A stretch of DNA of 64,000 bases from Liolophura sinensis (taxonomy: Eukaryota; Mollusca; Polyplacophora; Chitonida; Chitonidae), in NCBI RefSeq assembly GCF_032854445.1, contig NC_088302.1, positions 22,455,788-22,519,787 of the forward strand. The letters run 5' to 3'. Positions within the stretch are counted from its first letter, which is position 1. The number at the start of each line of letters is the position of its first letter. Shown one piece after another: positions 53,960-64,000 of the stretch. The notes beneath the pieces were generated by a model, which was not told where the DNA came from, did no database searches, and saw only the letters and a list, made by a program, of their open reading frames with translations. The position numbers were made by a program, and so were the translations under genes.

Positions 53960-56215
53960 TGAATGAATGAATGATTATGGCTTAACGCCACATCCGCAAT
54001 ATTTCAGCCATATCGTGGCGAGATCTTTTAAATCAGATAAGAAAAAACCAAAACAGGTAAAACTCGAAAACAAACATATTTTAAAAATAGTATATCTAGA
54101 AACCTATATGTATGTAAAGTTTTATCTATAAATATTTATGACAATGAAAATTTACATTTTATGATATAGGCCAATAGCCCTCAAATGTTTTCTAACAGCA
54201 TCGCAAACAAATCATGTACAGAGTTGACTGTGTAGAATCTGTGCCGAACATGGGCAAAGTCTACGCAGTCAACTTGGATATGCTTGATGCCATATTGGGG
54301 GCATCACATCCAACACACTTGGGAGAACTGTGTGTTAGACGAGAATGCCCGATACGACATTTGGTTAAAACTACTTGATCTCTTCGAGACATTTCACAAG
54401 TATAAGAATTGTAGCCAATGACAGGATGAATAGCATGCAGTTTATTATGGACATATAAGATATATTGTCCATAATAAAATATATTGTTTTTGACTTTAAA
54501 ATTGGTTATTTGTTTTTCCTTAAGGAAAAGCGCACAGTCCCTAGGGGAGGCCGTGTGATCTCCAACGCAGTTGCAACACCTTACTGTGTTGCTGCAGTCG
54601 AAACCATCATGACCTTCACTGCCGCATCTAAAACAAACCAGTTTATTATTGCACTGGCCCTTGTCATGACCAAATCTTTGGCAAGTGAAACAAAATGTCG
54701 GGTTAGAAATGTATTTATTTATTTATTTATTTGATTGGTGTTTTACGCCGTACTCAAGAATATTTCACTTATACGATGGCGGCCAGCATTATGGTGGGTG
54801 GAAACTGGGCAGAGCCCGGGGGAAACCCACGACCATCCGCAGGTTGCTGGCAGACCTTTCCACTTACGGCCGGTGAGGAAGCCAGCATGGGCTGGACTTG
54901 AACTCACAGCGACCGCATTGGTGAGAGGCTCCTGGGTCATTACGCTGCGCTAGCGCGCTAACCGACTGAGCCACGGAGGCCCCGGTTAGAAATGTATAAA
55001 TCCACATTAACCCTATACTGGCCAATGTAGATATACGATGGTAGAGAGGTATTACTGAAGGTATGTATTTAATTTGAGGATGTTGCCAGCTTTTTTGTTG
55101 TGAAGCGCTTCACTCTGTCAACACCTTGTGGCTTTAATTCTGTACATATTTCTTCTTCAGATAGATCAACGGTATCACCATCTCTATCACGTATTATTCC
55201 CTGACAGCTGTTCGGGGAATTGTGAGGGGGTGTATTAAACAGATATATCAGAGATTTCATTTAAAGATAATAAATTTTAGATTGTTGTTTCTGGAAACAT
55301 TCGATGAGAATGTCTCCGGATCGTAGTTTTTTAAATGATTTTTAAAGTGCCTGCTGGTCCTTCTAAAGCCCTTTTAACAAAAAAGGATGGACTTTAGAGG
55401 CCTGCTTTTGTTCACTAATACTGGAGAGAACGATAAAACCGGCCAATTGTCCTGTCTGTTATCAAGCGGGTCGGACAAAACTTCTAACATCCTCTTTTTA
55501 TTAGTACCTGAAGTTAGCTGAGAGGAAGATCGGATAGATACATTAGAAACGTTCGACGAAAGGTTTAGGGAAGACATAATAGATATTAAATAGGAATTCA
55601 CCTCACGTGTTCCCCACCCACCACGGAGTGCCAACAAGGGCGATACCTGAACCCCAACAGGAAACGCACCCAGGACTCCACATGAGGTATACTCACATAG
55701 ATGCCCTTAATGAGACCCCACCACGAGCTCCCCCGTCTCCTACCCAGTGAATAAGGACATACATTAGACACGTACTACTCGATTGAGCCATGAGCCACCG
55801 CCTCAAAACGTAGTCACCCAAATGAAATTTCAGAAATAACATTTTTCTCCAAAGAGTGGTGTCATGGAGAAATTCTGGGGTCACGCATAGGCAAGACGTG
55901 ACCAAGCCGATTGATCGTACCGGGCCCATCCGACCTCCCGTCTCTCTCCAAGTAAGGGCCAAAGAGACGTGTTGGACTTGAGGATCTCGGAAGACCAGCA
56001 TGCCCTTAACCACCAGTATCCTGTCCCCGGAAATTACGGGTCGCAACCCACGCAAACCCGTGGGCCTCCGGTTACCTCTCACACAACCAAGAAGATGCGA
56101 GCCTATATTATTCACCGGGCCCACACGGGAGAGCTCTAGGTTAGTCACCTTTTACGACAAGCTTGCCTAAAGGGCTGAGGTCCTAATCGTTTCACCCCAG
56201 AGACCCCACGGGGGC
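53960..56215 (-). mobile_element. Non-LTR retrotransposon (I/Nimb-like), internally deleted
   Basis: Minus-strand element. Its 5' part (about 55640-56215) is G+C-rich untranslated sequence. ORF1 remains, broken by shifts and stops, run from MSSLNLSSNVSNVS near 55580 through KKLRSGDILIEC, GIIRDRDGDTVDLSEEEICT and LKPQGVDRVKR to two zinc knuckles (CFRCGSEGHDGFDC and CCNCVGDHTASPRDC) near 54530-54630. The endonuclease and reverse transcriptase are missing. The distal end of ORF2 survives (SRRDQVVLTKCRIGHSRLTH; VDFAHVRHRFYTVN-like segment near 54180-54400). The 3' end is CATTCATTCATTC. Flanking AGGAGAATAGAA (53948-53959) and AGGAGAACAGAA (56216-56227) look like a target duplication with one mismatch. 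Confidence 0.87.
54715..54983 (-). mobile_element. SINE type A, full length with 14-bp TSD, nested in the LINE
   Basis: Complete copy from the TTTATTTATTTATTTGATTG tail to the head ending CTGAGCCACGGAGGCCCC. Perfect target duplications GGTTAGAAATGTAT lie at 54701-54714 and 54984-54997. It interrupts the LINE ORF1 just before the first zinc knuckle. Confidence 0.96.
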
Positions 56216-56272
56216 AGGAGAACAGAAAGTATCTATATTTATAGCTACATGACATTCAGGAGATCTGAATTC
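56216..56272 (+). repeat. 42-bp minisatellite, right part
   Basis: AACAGAAAGTATCTATATTT and ATAGCTACATGACATTCAGG continue the array cut by the LINE. Confidence 0.85.
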
Positions 56273-56321
56273 AGCAGGCAGTCTTGACCGTGCTATAGCG
56301 TTCCTACATGTATACCGTTTT

Positions 56322-56540
56322 CAGTGTCCTCCGTGGCCTATTGGTTATCGTGCTCTCACCAATGCGGTTTTTGTGAGTTCAAGTCCAGCTCATGCGGGCT
56401 TCCTCTTCAGTCATAAGGGCTAAGCTTTACTAGCAAACTGCCAATGGTCGCGGGTTTCCCCTGGTCTCAGAACGGTTTCCTCCAACCATATTACGTTTTT
56501 GAGTAAGGCCTAAAACTCCAATCAAATAAATAAATAAAAG
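56322..56540 (+). mobile_element. SINE type A, diverged
   Basis: Head TCCTCCGTGGCCTATTGGTT with a deletion, B box GTTCAAGTCCAGCTCATGCG, tail CAATCAAATAAATAAATAAA. Confidence 0.85.
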
Positions 56541-57289
56541 TCTGTTCTTGTAAGCAATGTAAGCAATTTGATGAATGGAGACTCTCCATTTGAATGGAGA
56601 CTCACTTCTATACGATTCTTCATTAACAAGACATATATTCGATTGAGTATTCAAACGAAAGTAATTAGTATACGTGAGTTATGACGCACGGCGGAAATTT
56701 ACATTTGCCAACACATCGACAGTATAAATAAAAAGCCCATTATACGTGAAAGTCAATTAGCGTTCTTTTTTTTTTTTGGATGAAACATACAGAAGTCTAA
56801 AAAAACTATCATGCGCACTGATGAAGCTATCAATCATTATATCGACTGTACAAAATGCAATCAAACTGAACAAATGTAGGCCTACATTCCATTTAGTTAC
56901 TGTTATCACTTAATAATGACGAAATAAATGACGTAGAAAAAAACAGATCTAAGTTTGCATTCGAGCCATTTCTGTCTAAGTTCAATGTATTGATAAAAAT
57001 TTTATACGGAGCTTGAAAACGTGCCTACATGTGCATATATATAGAAGACAAATGAACAATTACTGCTCACGCCATGCGTCTCAAATTTGCAGCCAATGAG
57101 GTGTACCGCCCAATATTTGATAGATAAGAAACATAATCGTTCCCATTAACCTGCGCGTGCTATCGCATTCAGCAGATCAAACATATGTTCCATTTACATG
57201 ATTCCCTAATCACAACAAAGGACTGTCGCGTGCGTTGCAATCGGAAACATTTTCAGAGCTTTTCAGTCCATTAAATCCCTACATCACGA

Positions 57290-57405
57290 GACGATGGGTT
57301 CATGTCTTTTTGTTCTCCGTTTCCTCCCACCATAAATACTGGTCACCGTAGTATAAGTGAAATATCCCTGAGTGTGGCGTAAAGCACCAATCAAATAAAA
57401 GAAAA
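57290..57405 (+). mobile_element. SINE type A tail fragment
   Basis: CGTTTCCTCCCACCATAAAT, AGTATAAGTGAAATATCCCT, AGCACCAATCAAATAAAA. Confidence 0.8.
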
Positions 57406-57714
57406 GTCCATCCTCGGAAAGGAAATTATTAGGGTTCCACTTCATCAATTGTTCTTGGGATCGTGGTGGCAATAAGTAATCAATAGTGCTTCCTGGTGTG
57501 GTCTGGTTTGCCTCAGATCATTCTTGTCAGATTTTCTTGTGGGAGCGCTGGACGACAGAAAAAATAACCAGTGAGTGTAACTAAATCTGCTTCTGCTATT
57601 ATATAATATTTTGGAGATCTTGACACAGGTACTGAACGTCAAGCCAATGAATATTTTCGCTTGTGTACATGCTAATCCAATCAGGATGGTGAGTCGTGTA
57701 TGTACGAATGTAGG

Positions 57715-57782
57715 GCAGTTCCCCCTCCGGACATTTTCCCCTCCAGACCCCCCCCCCCCGGACATTTTCCCCTCCCTAAATA
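57715..57782 (-). other. C-rich run, G-quadruplex potential on minus strand
   Basis: Two copies of GGACATTTTCCCCTCC flank a run of ten or more C; further CCCC runs lie on both sides. Confidence 0.55.
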
Positions 57783-58114
57783 TCTACATGTACATATGAT
57801 CTGTGGGAAATATAAATATGATCTTCCAGGTGAGGTGTCTTGTAATGAATAGCCCAGGGGGGTCAAAATAAGCAATTTTTTTGGCATATTCCCAAAATTC
57901 AGGTATTTTGCTTCATATGGTGAAGAGGCCCCTGTAGCCTGTCAGGGGGTCAAAAGAGTCGTTTTTTTATTTTTATATATTCACAAAATTCGGGTAGTTG
58001 TCTTCATATGGTGAAAACAAGTTTGTAATCAAAGTGGAACTTCCCACAATAATGCAGTAACAAAACAGTATTGTGATAAAAGCTTCTGAATAGACCTGTG
58101 TTCTCTAGAATTTG

Positions 58115-58262
58115 GAGTCCATGTCACCAAAGTGCTGTCACCACTGAAGTATCATGTCGAAGACATCAGACACGACACCCCACCCAATCACATTAAATTG
58201 ATATTGGGCCAACCAGTCCGGTTTCCTTGCTCTAACCTGTCGATGCTGAGCACTAAATGCTA
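58115..58262 (-). mobile_element. SINE type C fragment
   Basis: AGACATCAGACACGACACCC, GGGCCAACCAGTCCGGTTTC, CTTGCTCTAACCTGTCGATG on the plus strand, matching the type C body in reverse. Confidence 0.8.
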
Positions 58263-58307
58263 GAGGTATATATGTCACTGGTAACGTCAATATGTTTCAA
58301 CAAAATA

Positions 58308-58482
58308 ACTTTCAGCCTTTCGCTTTACAAACAATCTGACCAACGTCAAAAAACATCGGACACTGTTGAAATTGTTTGATTCATCTCAACCACTGTAGGG
58401 ATGTACTTTCAGCCTTTGGCTTTACAAACAATCTTACCAACGTCAAAAAACATCGGACACCGTTAAAATTGTTTAATTCATC
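58308..58482 (+). repeat. Direct repeat, two ~70-bp copies
   Basis: CTTTACAAACAATCT and CCAACGTCAAAAAACATCGG occur at about 58310-58380 and again at 58408-58482, with few differences, 98 bp apart. Confidence 0.85.
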
Positions 58483-58582
58483 GCCACACATGTAGGGATG
58501 TACATTGTGTAATTTTGTGTTCAAAGGGAGATAACTGAGTATATGTCTATACATTATGTGAGTATGTACATGTATATAAAGT

Positions 58583-58745
58583 GGTAAACCAACCTCACTC
58601 AACCTGCCCATATATTCCCAAAATCATAGGGTTAAAAACACATTTGCTATCATTATTGCACCTTTTGAAAGCAGACGTGTTTTTGACCCTATGATTTTGG
58701 AAAGATTTGGGCGGGTTGGGTGAGGTTGGTTTAGTTTACAACCTT
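58583..58745. repeat. Large inverted repeat (foldback element)
   Basis: Left arm GTAAACCAACCTCACTCAAC to CATAGGGTTAAAAACAC; right arm GTGTTTTTGACCCTATGATT to GTTGGTTTAGTTTAC. Arms of about 60 bp enclose about 35 bp. It could be a small non-autonomous DNA element. Confidence 0.85.
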
Positions 58746-59099
58746 ATATAATAAATAGACTTGAACTTTTCGTTTCTACATGGTCGATATGCGCTTTCTG
58801 CACGTGGAATGCTGTAATAGTTAAAACATTGTAATGCTATCAGCTCTCTTCACCATGTTGTGAATATGAACTGACAAAGGTACCCTAAATTGTAATACAT
58901 GTTGTAAATCTAGAAATGCATGCATGTGACCTATTTAGAATGTACACATGCAAATTGAATATGTATCAAGCCATGATCTCTACGCCAAGACGGTGTGGCA
59001 ATATATGGACATTGCAAAAGCACTGTCAGAGAAGCAAATAAAGACCCAGTGGTTAGTCCAGGGCTAAAAAAACAAAACAAGAAAACAATCACATGTATA

Positions 59100-59405
59100 A
59101 GGCCCGGATAGCACAGTTGGTAGAGCTTCCCGGATCAATCCTGGGTTGAGTCACACCTAAGACTTTAAAAGAGGAAGTTGTAACTTCCTTGCTTGGCGTT
59201 CAGCATGAAGGGGATTGTGACCCGTATCAGTATAATGGCTCGGGCGGGGCGCCTTACTTACCTTCGGTAATTCCTCTCAGTAAAAGAACGGTGGAAATCC
59301 CTCCTGCAACAAGGAGGAACATTACCTACATCCAAAGGATTCCTTCGTCATCATATGACTGAAAAATCGTTGACCACGATGTTAGACCCCAAGCACTCAC
59401 TCGCA
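59100..59405 (+). mobile_element. SINE type B
   Basis: GGATAGCACAGTTGGTAGAG head, GGGTTGAGTCACACCTAAGA, GACCCGTATCAGTATAATGG, CATATGACTGAAAAATCGTT and GACCCCAAGCACTCACTCG tail. Confidence 0.9.
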
Positions 59406-59434
59406 CATGCATGCTTGGGATTTAATTAAAAATT

Positions 59435-59740
59435 TCTGGTCGTATGGCGATAAGGAACCAATAGGTGTCTACACATACATATTGTGTCTTCTTGTGGCAG
59501 GGTGACTTATTGCCGCCACTTAAATATCATCCTTAAGACACCAGACATGACACTGACCCAGTCATATTATTTGGACACTGGGCCAACCAGTCCTGTTTCC
59601 ATGCGCTCTTTCTGTTTTTTTTTTCTTGCCATGCAAGCTACACTTTTTTAATGTCTTTGGTATGACCCAACTTGGGTTTCCCCCAATCACTGGAGGTAGC
59701 CACTCTAACCATTAAACCACTGAAGTGGACATAACTGAGA
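59435..59740 (-). mobile_element. SINE type C
   Basis: The plus strand shows the reverse of type C: GACACCAGACATGACACTGA, CTGGGCCAACCAGTCCTGTT, then a head-end reading ACCATTAAACCACTGAAGTG. Confidence 0.88.
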
Positions 59741-60082
59741 ATAGGGCGAGATACGGGGTGCATGTAACCTATGTCAAAGTGAACTAATTTTGTACACGCA
59801 AAATTAAATCCTATTAATTAATTTTTCATCTGCATTGGTCATTTAATACAGGGCTGTTGCTGTAATACTCTGGTTTTATGTGTTATCATGGGTATTCACA
59901 TGTACATTTAATATGGGCTGCATATACATGCACCAATGACAACAGACAATATCACTGCACACAAAATAACTAGAGCTGAAATGTCAGACAAGCATTTTGA
60001 TTTTAACGCAAGACTTGTCCTGTCCTCTACCTGTAGTATTTAGACAATTGCCACCTTCCACATACTTTACAGGCTATCAAAT

Positions 60083-60232
60083 ATGTTTATTTGATTGGTG
60101 TTTTGTGCCGTACTCAAGAATACTTCACTTATACAACAGCGACCAGCATTATGGTGGGAGGAAACTGGGCAGAGCCAGGGGAAAACCCACAACCATCTGC
60201 AGGTTGCTGACAGACCTTCCCACGTACGCTAT
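60083..60232 (-). mobile_element. SINE type A fragment
   Basis: TTTATTTGATTGGTGTTTTG, CGACCAGCATTATGGTGGGA, AACTGGGCAGAGCCAGGGG core to CCTTCCCACGTACG. Confidence 0.88.
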
Positions 60233-60782
60233 CAAATACAGAATTATAACACAGAGCACCAAAAATCCATATTACAGGTGTTGAAGGAAACCACACTCAC
60301 ACTGGATTGTTGTTTCAACTTGAATAGAAAAAAAAAAAAGTTTTATGTGTTCAATATTTTATGACAATCAACAGTAGTGTACATCATTAATGCTTTTTCA
60401 CACATCAGTGGGTGGTCAAATATGTCTTCAAAAATTTTCAACAATAACTGGACTGTCAGAAAAGTTCGACCAAAAGGAACAACATGCACATAACTGTCTT
60501 CTGGGAGTCTCTTACTTTGCATTGTCCATATATCATTTCCCAGGATTTAGTCCCTCTTCATAGCTACAGTATAATCATTACATCTTAGAACCAACTTGCA
60601 GCAGTTTTACCCTCTTCTCTGGGGAGTACACAATATACTGAGGATCTCCCATTCATGATCCTGTAATATCAAATTTATTAAACGAAATTTTGACTTAAAT
60701 TTAATAAGTCTGATATGACAGGGTCATGAAATGGGGATCCTCTATGTATCACATATAACAAGTATTTTGTCATTCCACATGG

Positions 60783-60856
60783 CTCCCAAGACCCCAACCC
60801 AGACTCCCAAGACCCCAACCCAGACTCCCAAGACCCCAACCCAGACTCCCAAGAAC
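60783..60856 (+). repeat. 21-bp tandem repeat
   Basis: Three and a half copies of ACTCCCAAGACCCCAACCCA plus G. It yields short PKTPTQT or GSWESGL repeat peptides that are not genes. Confidence 0.92.
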
Positions 60857-61269
60857 CCATGGTCTACAGGTTATAGTAGACTATACAATTTTCAGCATGA
60901 ATACATCTGCTGTGAGATCCCAGAATTGTAAATGTGGTAGAGTGTCAGATGTCAAGATCAAAGTACATGTATCTGCTTTTCATAACAAACATCTAAGATG
61001 ACTATGAATGCCAAATATGGGCACCACCTATTTCTTTACAACTCCCTCCTGTACTTGTTACATGAGGATCATGTCAACAGATTATTATCAAACTTTAACA
61101 ATTGTCCAAGAGAAATGTTAATATAAAGGTACAATTTTGGCAACATCCATGATTAGCAAGAAGCTTGTTATAATTGGGGTAATGGGTTAGGTTTCCACGG
61201 AACCACTGAGTCACAGTTTCTTCACTTCCTCAATTATATGAAGTTCTTCGATTATGCAATTTCTTCACT

Positions 61270-63177
61270 TCAGTGTAAATTCACAAAGTCCACTAAAGTA
61301 CATGGAATAGAACTAACAAAGTCAATTTTGTGTTTCTTCACAGCTTTCGCCGCTAAACATTTGAGACGAATTTTCATTTGGCTTCTCAAGATGACTTCAG
61401 CTACCCCTGTCACAGTGGCCGTCATGGGAGTCTTCCCATCACAATTACATATGTCAATGTGCGCTCCGAAGCGGATCAACATCATAATTAACTGGTGAAG
61501 CGTGTCAAAGTCACTGATAGGGTTGTCATAACGAACAATGACATGCAGAGGTGTGTTGTTCCTCGAGTCCAATGCGTTTGGATCGGCGCCACACTGCAGC
61601 AAGAGTTTTGCCAAAGGCGCATTGGGAAAAGAGACTACGTCAACCACATGGAAGTCATCAATCAGTGTCGCAGAATCTGCTGCCATATGCAGAGGTGTAT
61701 ATGAGTTTTTCAGCATAGGCTTCAGGTGCAAGAAACTGTACACCGTCCTATGCAACTGGTCATCTTCTTCGCTACTTTTATTAGTCTTCAGTGCGATTAC
61801 AATCAGATACAGGGCTGTGTGGATATTGGATTGATACACTTCTGACAGAGTTTCCTTTTCGTCCTCATCCTTTTCGAGACGTTCCTGATCCCTCTTCAGT
61901 TCTATCACAGCATGCTTCAGGACATCTTGTACATGTCGGAAATTCAGCGTTACGTCCAGGTGTAACATCTGCGAAAACACCTGAGCGAATCGCAGTAAAT
62001 CTTTATAAATAGTTCGGTTGTTTTTCTGCCGCAATCTCATGGCATGCATCCAAAGGGCTATGCAGCGGTCAAATCTTGCCGTATCTGCAAACACTGCGCC
62101 TCTGAAAATCACAGGGTGTGGAACTTCTGGGTTATCTGGGCCCAGAATCCTTTCCCGAATCGTCAATGATTCCATGTGAAGGGCATTGAAATCTCTTTCA
62201 ATAGCATCAAGTTCCATCACAGTTTTGCACTCTCTTCTATTGTCATACGCTGGCACAGGCCCATAAACAGGTTTGTGTACAACATTGTCTTCATCACTAA
62301 ACCGATCCAACATGGCTCTTCGTAAATACAGGAACGCTTTACTGATGTCATAGTTTTCCTTGAAATTGGCAAAAGAAGCTCCCAAAAGTTCTAAGGCTTC
62401 AATCTTACTCTCTCTGCAACATTCGGGCCGTGAAATGAAATACTCAACAACATTCGCCTTGCCACTTTCTGAAGCAACCAGTAGCGGTGTCATATTGTGG
62501 TCATTCTGAAGAAGTGACGCTCCAGATTCAACCAGCTCTTGCACGATATCTAAATGACCACATTCTGCAGCGAAATGTAAAGCAGTTGCACCGCACAGTG
62601 CCCTACAGTCTGGATCAGCTCCCTTGTGCAGGAGATATCGCACTACATCTTTATGGCCTTTGTAACAGGCAATCATCAGACATGTGTTGTTGTATTTGTT
62701 TGCTATGGTAATATCCGCCTTGTTGTCGATCAGATATTCCACGATGTCCAGTCGGCCTTCAAAACAAGCCGCCCTCAGTGGGGTTGAGTTTGTAAAAGTG
62801 GGGTGATTGACGTCAGCTTTATGGTCAATCAAATATTTGATGATGCCGAAATGACTCGCTCCTGCTGCGCACCACAGGGACGTGGCCCCTTCGATGACAT
62901 ACCCGTCAAACTTCACAGTTCCCGCCTGCTCAATATCTACGTTGAAATTACTCAGCAGAACCTGAACAACTTTCTCTTCGCCATTTCTCGCGGCGATGAT
63001 CAGCGGGGTTGTTTTCTGTCCGTCTTCTTCCGTTTCATGTTCCAGCACTTCTTTCACAATCGTTCGATCCAAATTCCACAACATGGCGAAAATGCTGATC
63101 GCCATTCCGTCCCTGGCGGCCACGTATACCTTTTGCTTCAAGGTCTTCATCATCTCTGGGCCAAATTCTTCAGCCAT
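61270..63177 (-). CDS. FEM1B: FEM1B homologue, CRL2 ubiquitin-ligase substrate receptor
   Basis: A single uninterrupted 635-codon frame from ATG (63175-63177) to the stop at 61270. Human FEM1B has 627 residues. Ankyrin repeats run from about residue 53 (TTPLIIAARNGEEKVVQVLL) through TSLWCAAGASHFGIIKYLI, STPLRAACFEGRLDIVEYLI, TCLMIACYKGHKDVVRYLL, TALHFAAECGHLDIVQELV and TPLLVASESGKANVVEYF. A helical/TPR-like middle follows (ALHMESLTIRERILG, YKDLLRFAQVFSQMLHL), then C-terminal ankyrins and a VHL-box-like end (IRLKCLAAKAV). Cys195 in ALCGATALH aligns with the substrate-sensing Cys of human FEM1B. It recruits substrates to CUL2-elongin BC; worm FEM-1 acts in sex determination. The match is clearly to the FEM1B branch and not FEM1A/C. 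Confidence 0.97.
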   Translation of the reverse strand: MAEEFGPEMMKTLKQKVYVAARDGMAISIFAMLWNLDRTIVKEVLEHETEEDGQKTTPLIIAARNGEEKVVQVLLSNFNVDIEQAGTVKFDGYVIEGATSLWCAAGASHFGIIKYLIDHKADVNHPTFTNSTPLRAACFEGRLDIVEYLIDNKADITIANKYNNTCLMIACYKGHKDVVRYLLHKGADPDCRALCGATALHFAAECGHLDIVQELVESGASLLQNDHNMTPLLVASESGKANVVEYFISRPECCRESKIEALELLGASFANFKENYDISKAFLYLRRAMLDRFSDEDNVVHKPVYGPVPAYDNRRECKTVMELDAIERDFNALHMESLTIRERILGPDNPEVPHPVIFRGAVFADTARFDRCIALWMHAMRLRQKNNRTIYKDLLRFAQVFSQMLHLDVTLNFRHVQDVLKHAVIELKRDQERLEKDEDEKETLSEVYQSNIHTALYLIVIALKTNKSSEEDDQLHRTVYSFLHLKPMLKNSYTPLHMAADSATLIDDFHVVDVVSFPNAPLAKLLLQCGADPNALDSRNNTPLHVIVRYDNPISDFDTLHQLIMMLIRFGAHIDICNCDGKTPMTATVTGVAEVILRSQMKIRLKCLAAKAVKKHKIDFVSSIPCTLVDFVNLH

Positions 63178-64000
63178 TCTGACATGGAAGACAGGTTACC
63201 CTGGCAAACTTTAGCTCTATCTCACATTTCCATGATGTACTTGTCTGGCGATGACATATTCTTCTCGTCGCTCTTATGCTTGGGTACTGCGCAAGTGCAA
63301 AACTTTTCGTCCAATGAAATACATGGCATTTGACAGCTCCGTAGCAGACTGATACTTCCGGATAACAACAGCAGCACGTGTTTCGAAGTGGAGACAAACA
63401 GCTCGTGCATTAGACTTTTGATTTAGTTGTAAGATCGCAAGTTCTAAAACTAAACTAAAAACAGTATAAACGTATGACAGCTTTTGGGAAGCAGTGTAAC
63501 ATAAATGTTGCTACAGTAGTGTGATATAATATGCTTTGAAACCATCCACATGTAATCTATAGGGTCTTTGCATGACCTACTTTTGACTTCGTCAAAAAGC
63601 TTAAGTTAGGATCACTCCTAAAAACCTGGTCAGAATGCTGGCCGCTAGGTCATAGAAATAAGAACGACTGGACGCTTTACTTCCCAGTGTGCTCATGTAT
63701 ATACATACATATGTACGTAGGTTGGTATTCGTAAATCACTGGGGGTATGTATATAATTTGTCTTGTACAAGTGGGAAAGTATTTCAAAGACATGAGTTTT
63801 CTTGCATAAGCTTTCTGGATTTTAAGGATGAATATGGATGTGCATGGCTCATTATTTGATAGACACATCACTCATTAAGATCCATAGTGAGACCATATTT
63901 TTCTATGTTTGGACTGTGGCGTTAAGCCATAATCATTCATTCTATTTTAAGTGCAAGGTGCACTATTAAAATTTGGCCCCCTCTTCCAGTTTAATTCTAT
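63178..64000. other. Upstream flank of FEM1B
   Basis: It should contain the 5' UTR and promoter of FEM1B (minus strand); no TATA element is clear. The last 100 bases (63905-63950: TGTGGCGTTAAGCCATAATC then ATTCATTC) match the 3' tail of the LINE at 53960, on the opposite strand, so a second copy of that tail lies at the window edge. Confidence 0.6.

Larger units (their letters stand above)
56273..61269. other. Intergenic region between LINE and FEM1B
   Basis: No gene is recognised. Repeats in it are listed separately. 56545-57285 and 60240-60780 show nothing identifiable. The 3' UTR of FEM1B (minus strand) should occupy the right end; the nearest minus-strand AATAAA seen is near 60670. Confidence 0.55.

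Noticed and set aside
1-64000. CRISPR arrays, bacterial operons, prophage or ribosomal RNA
   Set aside because: None of the tandem repeats has spacer structure, all genes are split by spliceosomal introns or are animal families, and no rRNA block was recognised.

Overview
The window is animal nuclear DNA, most likely from a mollusc (inference). Small exons with GT/AG introns, strong gene homology to animal families, a high density of tRNA-derived SINEs ending in (AAAT)n, a decayed Tc1-like transposon and an I/Nimb-type non-LTR element all point that way. The species cannot be named from this alone.

Regions: (1) 1-17.4 kb is a tandem segmental duplication. Unit A (1 to about 6.66 kb, its left end cut by the window) and unit B (about 11.46-17.38 kb) each carry the last exons of a GH29 alpha-L-fucosidase followed, on the minus strand, by the 3' exons of a major-facilitator transporter. 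Between them lies the unique 5' half of the second fucosidase gene (7278-13489, 8 exons, 460 codons, complete). (2) The transporter is complete only in unit B (14860-23190, minus, 11 exons, 512 codons in my model). The unit A copy is a truncated relic with a 14-base deletion. (3) 23.2-27.1 kb holds no host gene, but has a dead 1.5 kb Tc1-like element. (4) 27.8-48.1 kb has two tandem minus-strand DNase I-family genes, each with 8 exons in identical phases (284 and 279 codons). (5) 48.1-61.2 kb is intergenic and repeat-rich, with an internally deleted LINE that sits in a 42-bp minisatellite and is itself interrupted by a SINE. (6) 61270-63177 (minus) is a single-exon FEM1B homologue of 635 codons.

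The genes do not form an obvious shared pathway: two secreted or lysosomal hydrolase families (fucosidase, DNase I) that have each duplicated in tandem, one organic-anion-type transporter, and one ubiquitin-ligase substrate receptor. I found no undescribed gene system. The most informative content is evolutionary: a duplication with a SINE at its boundary, a clean post-duplication SINE insertion with its empty site in the sister unit, contrasting selection across fucosidase exons, and minisatellites that begin at or overlap functional gene signals (a splice donor, a splice acceptor, a start codon).
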